Of a stretch of 64,000 nt of DNA, positions 44,398 through 56,756 are shown one piece after another. The stretch spans positions 496,001 to 560,000 of the forward strand of contig NC_082419.1 of the NCBI RefSeq assembly GCF_004011695.2. Direction: 5' to 3'. A model generated the notes under the pieces. It was given only the letters and a program-made list of their open reading frames with translations, ran no database searches and was not told the DNA's origin. Source of the stretch: Ascochyta rabiei (Eukaryota; Ascomycota; Dothideomycetes; Pleosporales; Didymellaceae). How positions within the stretch are numbered: the stretch's first letter is position 1; every line of letters begins with the position of its first letter. The position numbers and the translations under genes were made by a program.

Positions 44398-45846
44398 ATG
44401 AAGATCACATTCAAGGTACCGTGCCGCTGCGCCCTCTGCACCTGAGCGAGGCTGATCTTTTGCGCAGGATCTCAAGCAGAACAAGTTCGTCATCGAAGCC
44501 GAGCCATCGGAAACGGTACGTCTGAGCGGCAACTCTTCCCTCATGCATTGCAGTCTTCTAACACGTCGACTAGATTGGCGAGCTCAAGGCAAAGATCCAG
44601 AGCGACAAGGGCTGGGAAGTGCCCCAGCAGAAGCTGATCTACTCCGGTGAGCTTGCCTCTGCGCCCGCCAGCGTGTCGTGACACTTCGTCTGCAGGCGCT
44701 GACTTCAACTACAGGCAAGATCCTCCAGGATACCAACACTATCGAGTCGTACAGTATCGAGGAGAAGGGCTTTATTGTCTGCATGGTTTCCAAGGTCGGC
44801 ACCCCAAATTTCTCAGCACCGCAATGTCCGCTAACCGCCGTTGCAGCCCAAGCAGCCCGCCGCATCCGCCAGCAGAGCTCCCTCAACACCTGCGAAGCCA
44901 GCAGCGCCAGCTCAGACACCCGCTGCGCCTGCAGCTCCCGCCGCGCCGGCTCCCTCATCCTCGACTACACAAAATGTCCCCGCCACACCCTCGCCAGCCC
45001 CTGCGCAGCAACCAGAGCGCTTCAACGACCCCTCGGCTCTGACAATGGGTGGCGAGCGCGAGGCAGCCATTGCCAACATGGAGAGCATGGGTTTCGCGCG
45101 AGCAGATATCGATCGCGCCATGCGCGCCGCCTTCTTCAACCCCGACCGTGCGGTTGAGTACCTTCTGACAGTAAGACAGCCGGCGTTTCTACCGCATTCG
45201 ACATGTTCTGACCAACTTCTAGGGTATTCCAGAGAGCGCGCTCCAGGAACAGGCACAGCAGCAGGCACAAGCGCGTGCACCGACCTCGCCACCGCCCGCT
45301 GCGGGAGGGAACACAAGTGCAACACCCGCCGCTTCTGGAGGAGATGAGCCGATAAATCTGTTCGAGGCTGCTGCGCAAGCTGGTCAGGGCCGCGGGGGTG
45401 CTGGTGGTGCACGCTCAGGAGCTGCAGCAGGCGGAGCTGCAGGCGCTGGTGCTGGTGCTGGTGCGCTCAACGCCAACAGCCTCGACTTTCTGCGCAACAA
45501 CCCACAATTCCAGCAGCTACGACAGGTCGTACAGCAACAGCCTCAGATGCTTGAGCCGATCTTGCAGCAAGTCGGCCAGGGCAACCCTCAGTTGGCGCAG
45601 ATGATCGCATCAAACCCTGAGCAGTTCCTGCAGTTGCTTGCCGAAGACGCCGATGATGATGCGCCACTGCCCCCGGGCGCACAGTCCATCTCCGTTACGG
45701 AGGAGGAGCGTGAGGCTATCGAGCGCTTGTGTCGCCTTGGCTTTGAGCGCGACCTAGTGATCCAGGCTTACTTCGCGTGTGACAAGAACGAGGAACTCGC
45801 CGCTAACTTCCTCTTCGACCAGCCCGAGGACTTGGACGACCAGTAG
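44398..45846 (+). CDS. RAD23: UV excision repair / proteasome shuttle protein RAD23
   Basis: Predicted 388-residue nuclear and cytosolic protein that partners RAD4/XPC in nucleotide excision repair and carries ubiquitylated substrates to the proteasome. Six exons: 44398-44415, 44468-44515, 44574-44646, 44715-44794, 44847-45170 and 45223-45846; all phases fit. Domains in order: ubiquitin-like (MKITFKDLKQNKFVIEAEPS to about residue 75), Ala/Pro linker, UBA1 at about 143-182 (ANMESMGFARADIDRAMRAA), a Gly/Ala-rich linker, XPC-binding STI1-like domain at about 263-320 (LDFLRNNPQFQQLRQVV), and UBA2 at about 341-382 (IERLCRLGFERDLVIQAYFA). Four introns crowd the ubiquitin-like region; the donor of intron 4 (GTCGGC) is weak but the frame demands it. 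Length and order match the family. Confidence 0.96.
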
Positions 45847-46794
45847 AGGTTGTTCAGACACCTGTGCGCCTGCTGTCCGACCACACTATACCCGATTCCG
45901 TCACATCTCCATCTGATGCTATTGTTACAATGTCACAATCACCATTTGCAATATTGGGCGGCAAAGTCCTGATGCCACCCCAGCCTCTTCGCTCAGCGCA
46001 GGAGAACCCGCGCGCGGAATGATTAGTTTGGTGCCTGCGTTCACCCGGCGATGACACGGTCAGGAAAGAGCAGGGCCTGGAGGGCCGGCAAAATGGTTCG
46101 CTTAGCTACTCCACCTCGAACGTGTCGAGGCGGTTGAAGAATTCACAAACCATGAAACGTACACTTTCAATTACCCTGTGTCCTATACACATTGTGATAC
46201 AGAATTGCTTAGCCCTGTGCACTCTCCCCCACCGAGCTAGAGCCTGCTGACCAAATACTCCCCCCAGCCTGCAGAGATCTTGGGGGGAAAGGCATGAATC
46301 GTAATTGAGCGCGCATTGCAAAAGCCTAAGAAATACGCACAGTACGGACCATGAGTTCCCTATAATCAACTTCACAATCTCCAAGCAGATACTACATATG
46401 AACCCTAAAGATAGCTGGTGTATTGTAAAGACGAGAGATGTCGCAGGATTGCGGGTGAGGCTCGATCGACCAAATGATGTGGAGAGCTTTCGGGGAAAGA
46501 AAAAGCGTGCTTGTTTTCCTAAACGGACGCGATGTGAAACAAAGCCCTAACTCTGCATGGTGAAGGTCCGCAGGGGGTTTTTTTGGGACATATCCCTGTG
46601 ATCTGAATGTGCTGCGATTTCTTTTGAAGATGTAGTGTGAGGAGGAATGAACAGCGACTGGCGCTTAGTACACATGGGAACAAGAAGTTGAACGTGATGC
46701 AAACGCGTGGAACAGGTATATTACATCAAACCACATATCCGCTTCCGCTACATCGTTCATGCAAACAGCAACCACCGTCCTCATCGACGACCAA
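45847..46794. other. Convergent 3' spacer, RAD23 / LAA1
   Basis: These 948 bp separate two converging genes. Short frames only, no conserved product, no tRNA and no repeat. Confidence 0.5.
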
Positions 46795-49700
46795 TCAAGA
46801 CCCAAAGTTCATCTTCAACGCAATCGTCGGCTCACCTTCTTCCTCCCTCTTAACCTCCTTCTTCTGCCCCTGCCCACTCTTCAATACGCCTTGCAAAAAG
46901 TCCCTCTGCTCCGCACTCAGCCCGGCGACCACGCCTTTGAACGCTTCCTGGTCTGCCTGCGCAATTTCTAACAACCTGCCCGCCGTCTCTTGGCCAGTCT
47001 TCGCGTCCTGTTGCACGCGCGCCAGAAGCGCAGGAATGACGACCTTAGATGCGAGTTGTCTCTGCTCTGTTGTTGGCAGGGTAGAGATGAAAGTGACGAG
47101 AGTTTGAGCAAGGAGGGTGCGTGACTCCTCAAGGCCCTCAATATCCGAGGGGTTGGCAAGGAAAGAAAGAATCTGTGGGAGGATCAAAGCGGCGATGCTG
47201 GATTCGAAAGCGCCCTTCTTCGGAATAAGAACGAGAGAGCGGCAACAACCGACAGCAACCTTGGATGTTGTCACGGTACCGAGACAATCGAAAAGACTAT
47301 CAATGAACAACTTGATGAGAGGGTCGTTAGACGCGAAGGCCGATGATGCTGAGCTCACAAGAATTGTTGTTGCTAGGATGATGTTCTTCTCGCAAGCAAG
47401 CGCGGCGTCGAATTCTCGTTGTTGTGCGTGCCGCATGATGGTGAGGAACCGTGTCAGCGTTGCGCGTACTTGCTTGCTGGTATCGTCTGTAGCCTCAGCA
47501 TCGCGAGTCAGGCTGGTGACAAAGCGCTTGAAAATGGGTAGTGCTTGCGGCACAACTGTCGCCTGGCAAGCCCCGGTACCAAAGATAGTGGCGAAGATGT
47601 GTAGTATGCAAGCGTGCAGATCAGCTTTGATGATTGCAGGGAAGACCTGAGCAGCATCAACCAGCGCAGCGAGTGCAGTCGTCAGAAGGGCGACGGCTTC
47701 TTCGTTCAGCTCGTGACGAGCTTTGGAGCTGCTGTCTTCCATTCCGGGTACCAAACCAGAAAGGACCAATACCATTATCTTTGTCAGTTCGAATAACTGA
47801 TCGATGTCCTCTGAAAGATGATCATCACCAGGTGCTCCTCGGTCCCTCCTAGCAGATGGATGTCCGAGACACAGGTTCCTGGCGATTTCCACGATCACTG
47901 TTTGCACAGTCAGGCCTTCGGTGAGTACGAGGCGATCCAGCATGTCCATCGTTTCAGAAAATATGACTTCCTGGTAGATAGCCTGGCCAGATACTGATGG
48001 TCGTAAAATCTTCTTGAGAGCCTGGAGGATCTCTAAAATCTGCTCCTTCGAAGCTTGCAGATCACCTGGACGTCCTGCTAGAGCCTCAAATGCCAATCCA
48101 AAGAGTACGAAGAAGAAAGCCACAGGCTCATCTCGGTAGTTGATGTGGTCTGCTTTGGCAGGCGTTTGCGGCTCGGAGAACTCGGTCTTACCATCGAGAG
48201 CATCGAAGACGAACTCGCTATCTTCATCAATCAAGCTGGCAATAGCATCAACAAGGTTGAGCCACGATTCCTGATAGAACTATGTATGCACTGTCAGCGC
48301 ACGATATCGTGATGTATTGGGATTCGCATACCTTCAGTAACGTCTCGCGGTTCAACGCGGCGTAAATAGTATCGAGACTCCCGGACAACGATGTAGAACC
48401 CATCGAAGATGAGATGTCAGGTTCAAATCTTAAACGAGCGTACTCTCGCAGAGATGCAAGCCACAATGGTGTAAGTTTTGCGATGTGCGGCCTCAGAACG
48501 TCGACCAAGTAGGTCTGTTCAGTACTGGCGATCTGAAGCTCTGCCCAGGCCGAGAAAACTGACATCTTAACCATGACAGCTGCGTTCGAGCTCAATCCTC
48601 GGAGATCACCAATGGCCGCGGTCTCCGTCTCACCTGTATTTTGTGAGTATCAAGTTAACCACTGCTCTACATGACGGAACTTACTTGAAAAGTTCTCAAG
48701 CGCCGAGATAAGAAGCTTGAGGATGCGACCCATACGGTCCACGTCCGTAACGATACCTGTGGCGATGAATGTTGCGCACACGTTGATAGCCTCTGCTGCA
48801 AGTTCTGGTGACGAGTCTGCTGCGAAGGCTGGGGTGAGTGCGGAACCGATCTGCGCTTGATACTGCTCAAGCAGAGTGACTTCTGCAAAGTCAGGGTCCG
48901 GAGTCTTGCCGAATAGCTAGATGATAAGTCAGTTCTGATTGAGGATTTGAGAGTCTCAGAAGAAAGTACCTTCAAAACCTGATCAATGATCTTCAGACCA
49001 CGAATCCGCAGCTGAACGACCCCAGCAGTGGACGCAGAAAACGCGATGCGCACAACGTCAGCGACTCTGTGCTGCAAAGCAAGGACACATGGCGACTCTT
49101 CTCGGAAAGCGGCCTCCTTGCTGACCATAGCTACCAACTCACTCAAGAGGTCCATGCCAATGGTTCGTACTTGCCACTTGAGAAGCTCTTGACTTGTCTG
49201 CGAAGCTTGACCGACCTCAGCACCAGGTGCATTCGCAGCAGCAGCAAAACCAGCGACTTCTTCATCTTGTAAATCTGTTGCGCCAGCTTTTGGCTTGGTT
49301 TCAATCACTTCTTGTGCTTCAACCTTCTTTGTCTTGGTCAGTACCGAGTGGCAACGCTGCACCCATGCCGCAGTATCTGTTAACCCGGTTTGATGGAGCC
49401 AATTACGCAGGATGTTCCGCACGACCTGTTGATCAGGTTGTCTGTCAAGGACATGCCATAGTGCATCTTCCAAACCAGGGTCAGCCGCACGGATGATCTC
49501 TTCGGTATTGCGTCTCATAAGGTTGTGAAGACCATCAACTGCCATATCGCGAATCTGCGTCGACGGATTTTCTAGTGAGTGTTGCAAGTGCTTTACGTAG
49601 TGTGTGAAACGCATCTGGCCAGGTGCATAGAGCGAGACGTGTTCCTGGCAGCGAAGAGCCTCAATTCTCACTAACTCGTCGGGCTCTTTCTCGAAGAGAC

Positions 49701-52700
49701 CAATCAGCGTCATGATCATGTCCCGTGCCTTGGCCATCTCTTGCAAGTCTGGGCCAAGAACATTGATGGTACTGTCTATGCATCGCGCAATGACGGCTGG
49801 TGTTGGAAGGTCGATCTCGATGTTGGATGAAGCTAGCGACGCAGCCTCTTCGTTGTGGGAGTCCGCAGCGTAAAGCTGTGCTAACATGCCAAGGGTGCTA
49901 GTGACATGACTGGAAAACGATAGGCCTGCAGAGTCTGCCACCCGCGAGAGACTATCGATGGCGGAGAAGTGTACGATAGGATGAGGATCGTTGCCAAGGG
50001 ACATGAGAATCCCGAGTATGTTCTTCAGGTGATAACTGGCAGCCATGCCACCGAGCTGGGACAAGATGCAGCCCAGTGCGTAAGCATAACCTGAACGAGC
50101 GAATGGCTCACGGTTCGCAACAATCTGATCGACTAGATAGTTGACCTCACTGCGCGTTAGGGCGTTCCCTGAACTGCTGCAGAGACGGCCTAGGGCCTCG
50201 CCAGCCAGCCTACGAATAAACGGGTCAGGTAGAATGACGAACATCTCCACATGTTAGTAAGAGTAGCGTCATGGCTTGGGTTCACTTACATGTAGAAGCT
50301 CTTGCATGACCTTCTCCACTGCTGCACCTTTCAGGCTACCGGAAGTAGAGCGTGTCTCTTTCACAGCTACCTTGAGTGCAGATAATAAACCGTACGCAAT
50401 GTTTACCATCATGGCGGTTCTTCTGTTAACGTCGCGCTGCAGACTTCCAGCTGACAGGAACGATGTCATCTGCTCCAGAATACTTTCTTGGACCTTTGGC
50501 GTCTGTAGAGGCAAGCAGATCGCAAACAGCCGCAGTGCGGAGTTCACAACCTCGGTGGCTGGAGGATCTGGAAGCTCTGTGGAGTCTTGGGAGAGAGTGT
50601 TGTACAACGATATCGAATCATGTTCGCGTGCGCCGCAGATTGGGGAGAGCAGCTGTTGTTGTGAGTCAACTGGACTATTAGGTGTGTGATTTCCACTTAC
50701 TGTACGATCAATGATAGCTTCTGAGCCATGTCTTACCAACCAGTGGTGTCCATTGCTGCTATCGTGCTCCCCTGGTAAGGATCTGATGTCGAAGCCTCGC
50801 ACCAGACCAGTCACGCCAAAGCCATGGTTATCTGCGACCTCCCAGATGCTCTCAAATGAGCCTGCAGCACTTGCGATGGCCGTACTGAAAGAACTGGTGG
50901 TGTAGTTGTCCGGATCTGCAAAATTGGCCACGGCAAAAGAAAGCAGATTGGTCTGTAGCAGGACCTCGTTGCTGCTCGCAGGCGTAAGGTCTACGAGCTT
51001 AGTGTAGCACTGTAACACTCTTCTCCGGACCATGAGATCAAAGTCGTGCAGCTGCAGTGCAGGAGACAAGCGTTGCGAAACATCGTCGGTGGTTTTCTTA
51101 ACTGGTAGCGTGTTCAGGAACATCGTCGTGTTCTGGAGCATCGCAGCTAATCGCTTCGTAACGTCCAGCGTCAGGAGCCTGCTGTTGAACTCCAGAAAAG
51201 TCGATATTGAACCTAGGGCACACTCGCGCACATGAGACAGATAGCTGAGCTCGAAAACGTTTCTTTGGACCATGTTGTCCTTGTTGAGCGGCTTTGGTAG
51301 TGCATTTTTCCAGAGAAGAAGCAACTGCGACAAGTGTATCTTGACGAAGTTTGGTCCGAGTGTCATTAGTCCACCGATTAAGATCCAAGCAACTTGAACT
51401 TGCGTAGCCGAGATCCTCACATCTGAGTTGCCAGCAGACTTGAGTAATGTCGTTGCCTGTGAGAGGACTCGCGAATTCACGTCCACAGAACCGTGCAATG
51501 GCTGCGAGGTTGATGTGCTCAGCACTGCAGAAAGACCGTTTGCGAGACCGACGCACTTCCTAGGTGACTGTCTTCCACTCCCAAGCAGACCAAGCTCTCG
51601 ATTGACGCTGTTCATGCATATCGTGACGGCGGGCAAAAGTTGAAGCGGGCAAGCAAGAACGAAAGATCGTATGCAGGACGATGCATGCACTTGTACGGTG
51701 TAGCTTGGGTGCTGTAGGATCTGGATAAGCGCATCTCGAGAATGATCTGCAATGACGTTTGAAGCAGATCCTAGGCTGTCGAAGAGAGCTGATAGGGTGC
51801 TGAGTGCCCCGATCAGAGTCTGTTTTGACGGCTCCGGTCGCTCCTTCAGGGCCTGTGGATAGTCCTTCAGAATCTCGTTGACAAGGAATCTTGCGGCATT
51901 GAGTTGTCCAGATTCTCCAAGCATCTCACGGCCAATGACGGTTTCCAGGATGACTGCCACATACTTGCGAGCGCTAAGGGTGCGATATCGGTTTTGAGTG
52001 ATGACTTGACTGGAGAGAATGTCATTGAACAGACTTTGTGCAATCTCAGAGTACTTCGATTCGACAATCTGCTCTCCCAAGCCGCGCAGCACCTTCATAT
52101 AACAGACAGCGATACCAGCTCTTGCGCGATGGGTCGTAGAAGGTCGGCAGTATTGTGTCGAGAGAAGTTTCAGGATAGTTGCGATAGTAAAAGTAATCTT
52201 CGCAGCCGATTTCTTGGGCGCAGGTGACTCCGGTCGCTCCATGATATCGTCATCGCCACCATCGATGGTCGACATTCTCTTGTTCTTCTTCTTCGTAGCG
52301 CCAGTGCCCACTCGCGTTATGCCCATGATTGGATCCTCTGCCGTAGCAGTCTCAGAGTAGTTCTTGACAAGTGCGGCGGAGACAGCTGAAGCGGCGGCAT
52401 GGCGTAGCGTAGCCGAGCTACTGTCGATAGCCTTCCACGCGGCTGTCTGTAGCTTGTCGAAGTCGGTCGCATTGTCGAATAGGGCGGTGTACCTGATCAG
52501 CTGCTCGAGACAGAAGCATGCGCTTGACTGCACGAGTAACGACTTGTCTCCAGTACACGCATTCCGGGCCTGCTTCCATGCATCTCTTGCGACATTCTCC
52601 TCTGCTGAGGGAGTGATGCCCTTGAACACTTTCCCCACTGCCTTGAAAATAGCCGCCCTCAGCCCGGTATAATTTTGCGCAAACTTGATTAGACGTAGCA

Positions 52701-53157
52701 GAGACATTGCGGCTACTGGTGCCAGGTTGATTGCGCTGTCTCCCGCAGCCTCGAATATGCAGCCCAGACAGTGCGTCGCAGCATGCTTCGCCCTGACATC
52801 CTTCTCGCTCTTACCTACTCCATTGAGTATGCTGACACACTCGTTGATCGATTCGAAGAGAAGCTTGCGGTCTCCCTTGCCTAGTATGCCGGCGAATGCT
52901 CGTCCCAAGTTGTTTCGAATCACTCGCGTGGGCGCGGGCGAGGCCAGATTGATGACTTGGAACAGCTCCTTTTTGATGTAGATTTGATGCGCAGAGGCAC
53001 CATCGGCGTCGAGCGAGTCAACATGGCGCGCAAGGTCGGACGTGAAAGTTAGGAGGTACAGGTCTTGCTGTTCAGTGGGAAGTGCGTGCAGCTTCTTGAC
53101 GTCGAGCTCAGGGTTCGAGGCCTCGTCCCTCGCAGGCTGCTCATCAGATGCGGCCAT
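46795..53157 (-). CDS. LAA1: HEAT-repeat AP-1 accessory protein LAA1 (HEATR5 family)
   Basis: Predicted 2,053-residue protein from five exons: 53157-50290, 50244-48970, 48916-48685, 48633-48332 and 48279-46795. Introns of 45-53 nt have GTAAGT, GTACTT, GTAAGT and GTATGC donors; intron 1 contains a perfect TACTAAC branch site. The whole chain is alpha-helical HEAT repeat without catalytic motifs, with typical helical-pair stretches such as RNNLGRAFAGIL, LLRLIKFAQNYTGLRAAIFK and RRLAGEALGRLCSSSGNAL. Length and the N-terminal pattern fit LAA1/HEATR5, which bind clathrin adaptor AP-1 and support trans-Golgi to endosome transport. A charged insertion (ATKKKNKRMSTIDGGDDD) near residue 290 and a Lys/Glu-rich tail are disordered. 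Largest gene in the window; divergent from TACO1 with 223 bp between. Confidence 0.9.
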
Positions 53158-53380
53158 CGGTGCACTCGTAGCCTGTGTGTATGTGGTTGGGGTGTTGAAC
53201 TAGACAGCTCATTTACATGGCGGGGTGAGCTCGCCTGTCAGTTGCGGAGGGGTGCACAGGTGGAGCTGTGGTGCTCACTGTGTTGCGGAGTTCGGGGGTG
53301 TCTTTCTTGGCGGTGAGCGATGAGCTCAACTTTTGTTCCAGGCCTCCTTGTACTACAGCCATAATTTCGATATCGTTTCA
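53158..53380. promoter_or_regulatory. Compact divergent promoter, LAA1 / TACO1
   Basis: Only 223 bp separate the two start codons, so both promoters and leaders must share this segment. No TATA box is evident on either strand. Confidence 0.5.
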
Positions 53381-54365
53381 ATGACGGCCCCATTCGCTCG
53401 CGCAGTTCGCGCTTCACTGTCGCTCGAAGGCGCGGCTCAATGCGCCTGCCGTCAGGTCTTGCGACCGAGGAAGGTGCGCGCCCTGGAGCAGCAGGTGCGA
53501 TGTTTGAGCGCCACATCTAGCTTCCAATCTGGCCATTCGTATGCCATATCTTACGAAAGAACACCGAAAGACACAAACTAATTCGGTGTACAGTAAATGG
53601 GCGACCATCAAGCACGACAAGGCCAAAAATGACGCCGGAAAGAGCAAGCAACGCTCTCTCATGACCCGCGATATCACCAATGCCGTCAAGATAGGTGGAC
53701 CAAACCCTGACATGAACGCGCGCCTCCACCTAGCCATATCAACTGCAAAGAAGAGTGCCGTACCGAAAGCCTCGATCGAAGCCGCCATAGCACGAGGCCA
53801 GGGTCTCTCAGCCACCGGCGCGGCGCTCGAAAACCTTACTCTGGAAGCCATCCTGCCTCCTTCAATCGCCACCATAATAGAGTGTCAGACAGACAACAAG
53901 CTGCGTGCGCTGGCCGAGCTGAGGCTGATTGTCAAGGAAGCGGGTGGTCAGGTGTCAACAGTTGGGTTCATGTTCGAGAAGAAGGGCAGGATAATATTCA
54001 GCAAGAAGGAGAACGCCGGTGTGGACGAATTGCTTGAGCCTGCGCTAGATGCCGGTGCGATGGACGTGTTCGAGGATGAGGAAGGGCGTGTTGTGCTTTT
54101 TACCGAACCTGCGCAGACCAACAAGATCGCGGAGTCACTTGCAAAAGAGCTGGGGATGGAGGTTGAGGAGAGCGAAATCATATATGATCCCAAGGAGGAT
54201 ACCAAAGTCCCACTAGAAGATGGAGGTGCCGCGAAAGAACTCAGTGAGCGCTTCCTGGACAAGCTGCAGGATGTCCAAGGGATTCAAGGTGTGTACATGA
54301 ACTGGAGTAAAGGGACGATACCAGACGATCTCTGGGAGGAGCTGAAGAGCAAAGTTACGGTTTGA
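53381..54365 (+). CDS. Mitochondrial translational activator, TACO1/YebC family
   Basis: Predicted 309-residue mitochondrial protein from exons 53381-53538 and 53594-54365. The 55-nt intron has a GTATGC donor, CTAAT branch and GTACAG acceptor. Splicing changes frame and rebuilds the universal YebC start GHSKWATIKHDKAKNDAGKS; an unspliced frame beginning at 53541 hides this. Residues 1-50 (FARAVRASLSLEG, RQVLRPRKVR, VRCLSATSSF) form a mitochondrial presequence. The three-domain YebC fold follows: SLMTRDITNAVKIGGPNPDMN, KKSAVPKASIEAAIARGQG, FMFEKKGRIIF and DAGAMDVFEDEEGRVVLF. In animals TACO1 is required for COX1 translation; bacterial relatives bind ribosomes or act as regulators. Mitochondrial translation support is therefore likely. 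Confidence 0.94.
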
Positions 54366-54577
54366 GCTGTAAATTTCTGTGAATATAAATGTATAATACA
54401 ACACTGTACAATAGTGTACACCGTTGGCGACAAAGCGCCCCATCCTGAACGCCCTCTATGCATTAGTGTCGCAAGGACAGTCGTTCATCTTGTTCATGCT
54501 ACCTTCTCAACTCTCCTCGACCACCTCAAGGCAGACTTTGCGCGCAGGCGCAACGCTACTCCACCCGCAGAACTACT

Positions 54578-54896
54578 CTACTCGTCCTTGCTGATGCCCA
54601 TAGCGGCCATGCGCCTCTCCTCCTCTTCTCTCCTCCTCTTGTTCTCCAAATTTCTTGCCTTCAGCCTCTCCAGCTCCTTCGCAATCTCCTCGCGCTCATA
54701 TGGAATTCGGTGTGTCTGCTCGGGTTTCGGCCAGAAGTCTGGGACCGAGAACTTGCCGTCGAGGTTTGTGCCGAAGTAGTACATGATGCTGATCGGGAAG
54801 AGAATATACATGCCGAACTATGGAGATGTCAGCCCAGAAAATGATGGGGGCGGAACAAGAACGGACTTTGGCAACTTCGAGGTTAGGACCACCCAT
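54578..54896 (-). CDS. PET100: Cytochrome c oxidase assembly protein PET100
   Basis: Predicted 89-residue inner-membrane protein from exons 54896-54867 and 54817-54578, with a 49-nt intron (GTCCGT donor, CATAG acceptor). Splicing yields MGGPNLEVAKFGMYILFPIS followed by IMYYFG, the single N-terminal membrane segment typical of PET100. Then comes FWPKPEQTHRIPYEREEI and a charged helix (AKELERLKARNLENKRRREEEERRMAA). PET100 acts late in complex IV assembly. The first ten residues lie outside the main frame and are supplied by the short first exon. It converges on TACO1 with 212 bp between stops, placing two cytochrome-oxidase biogenesis genes next to each other. Confidence 0.88.
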
Positions 54897-55367
54897 TTTG
54901 GCGCGAATGTTGGAGTATGGAGGAATGCAGAGTGTGGGGTTGCGCAGGCGTTGTAGTGTTAGTGGACTGATGAGGTCGAAGATATTTGTGGAGATCGTTC
55001 GGAAGGAAGTTGGAGATGGCCAATCGATAAGCGCGATCGCGCTTTCCACTTTCGCGTCTTCACGTGCTCGTATCTCCTATGTGGATCTTGCCATCAGGGG
55101 AAGCAAATCTACTTGTATTCTGCTTGAGTCTGTGGTACCACGTCCTTCAAGGCCTCTATCATCTGCACTAAGGTGTCCCCTGGTTGTAAGACTGCGTCGG
55201 CTATTGACCGCTGATCAGCTCTCCGCATTTCGATGAGCCTCGGCTCCATCTATCTGATCTGACGTTTGCGACTCTCAACTTTAGGTTCCTACACAACACT
55301 ATATACAGCGAAGCTTGATAGTTGGTGAACTCCCAAACTCATCAATTGAACCCAAAATACCCCCAAC
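54897..55367. promoter_or_regulatory. Divergent promoter region, PET100 / enoyl-CoA isomerase
   Basis: These 471 bp lie between back-to-back start codons and must hold both promoters. No oleate-response or similar element could be assigned. Confidence 0.45.
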
Positions 55368-56278
55368 ATGTCCGAACCAGGCATTCTCGTCGAGTACAAG
55401 GGCAAAGTAGCCATCATCACCCTCAACGTTCCTAAGAAGCTCAACGCTCTCAATGGTGACCTATATTACCAGCTTGCACGCGCCATGAATGAGGTTGCCG
55501 CCCATGATGAAGTCTTCATTACTGTTCTTACCGGCAAGGGACGCTTCTTCTCCGCGTGAGTCCCCAGATCTACCCATGATAAGCACCAAGTGTGATCGAG
55601 GAATACAATTTGCAATTACCATCAGTCATACTAACAATACCACCCAGCGGCGCGGACGTAGCCTTCGGCGCTGCCCAAAAGTCCTCCACCGATATCGACG
55701 AGCGCCAAATGTGGCTCAAGAACTTTGTCTCCAACAACCTGCATATCACTCACGCCTTCTACACGCACCCCAAGATCCTCGTCACCGCTCTCAACGGCCC
55801 CGCCGTCGGCCTCAGCGCTGCTTTGATTGCCTTTTCGGATTTCATCTACGCCGCCCCGCACGCCTACATCCTGACCCCCTTCTCCTCGCTCGGCCTTGTC
55901 GCCGAAGGAAACGCATCCTTCGCATTCGTCAAGCGACTGGGGATCAGCAAAGCCAACGAAGCGCTCATCATGTCGAAACGAATTTCCTGCGATGAGCTGG
56001 TACAGACGGGCTTTGTGAATAGAGTATTTGACGTTGGGTCGAAAGACAGCCCCAAGTTCCTGGAGGAGGTGCTCAAGGAGGTTGACGACAGACTAGGCGA
56101 TCACTTGAATGGCGAGAGTTTGATCAAGATCAAGGCACTGATCAGGAAGCCCGATATGGATACATTGGACCGTCAGGGTGTGGAGGAAGTGTTTGGTGGG
56201 TTGGGTCGGTTTTTGAAGGGCGTGCCGCAGGAGGAGTTCAGGAAAATTGCGAGTGGAGAAAAGAAACACAAACTGTAG
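55368..56278 (+). CDS. Peroxisomal delta3,delta2-enoyl-CoA isomerase (ECI family)
   Basis: Predicted 272-residue crotonase-fold enzyme from exons 55368-55555 and 55648-56278 (intron 92 nt, GTGAGT/CCCAG). It converts 3-enoyl-CoAs to trans-2-enoyl-CoAs in beta-oxidation of unsaturated fatty acids. Residues forming the oxyanion hole lie in FFSAGADVAFGA (rebuilt by the splice) and LNGPAVGLSAALIAFSD. The probable catalytic Glu is in SSLGLVAEGNASFAFVKRLG, aligned with the ITEGG Glu of yeast Eci1. The C-terminus ends in HKL, a PTS1-type peroxisomal signal comparable to the HRL of yeast Eci1. A dienoyl-CoA isomerase would carry different acidic residues, so ECI is preferred. It complements the oleate desaturase elsewhere in the window biochemically, but no linkage is implied. 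Confidence 0.92.
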
Positions 56279-56756
56279 AAAGTCCAGATGTGATTGAAGA
56301 GGAGCGAAGAAATTCCGGGGTTTGGATGAGCTTCTTCTTGACACTGTATCAGATGACGAACAAACGGCTCCTTCGATAGTTCGTAACGTGGAATTTCCAT
56401 GTCAATTGCTGACACTCAATTCAGGGTTTTACGAGTGCATGACCAACCGCATATCTGCTCAAGAACTCTCGTTGGCGAGCGGTAGTGATGTTGTGTGCGC
56501 CGATGATTCGGACAGTCTGTTGTTATCCCCTCTAAAGGACTGAAGCAACCGCCTTCACGTATAGCTTGTTTTGGTCGTAACCTCGACAGCACGTGGAAGT
56601 GGGCCCTTCAGCCCTACGGCAGATCCCGCGTCTAACCGTCGTGAAGTGTTCTCCGATTACGGTCAAGATATCCCCGTCCACGCCTTGGCGATTGATGCAA
56701 TCCAAGATGGCAACTCCAAACAACATCCCACGCATCACAATCCCCAGCCCGTCGAA
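56279..56756. other. Spacer, isomerase to DUF1640 gene
   Basis: Both genes run on plus. These 478 bp hold the isomerase 3' region and the next gene's promoter. An open frame enters the DUF1640 gene from 56571, but its first 62 codons look like leader. Confidence 0.5.
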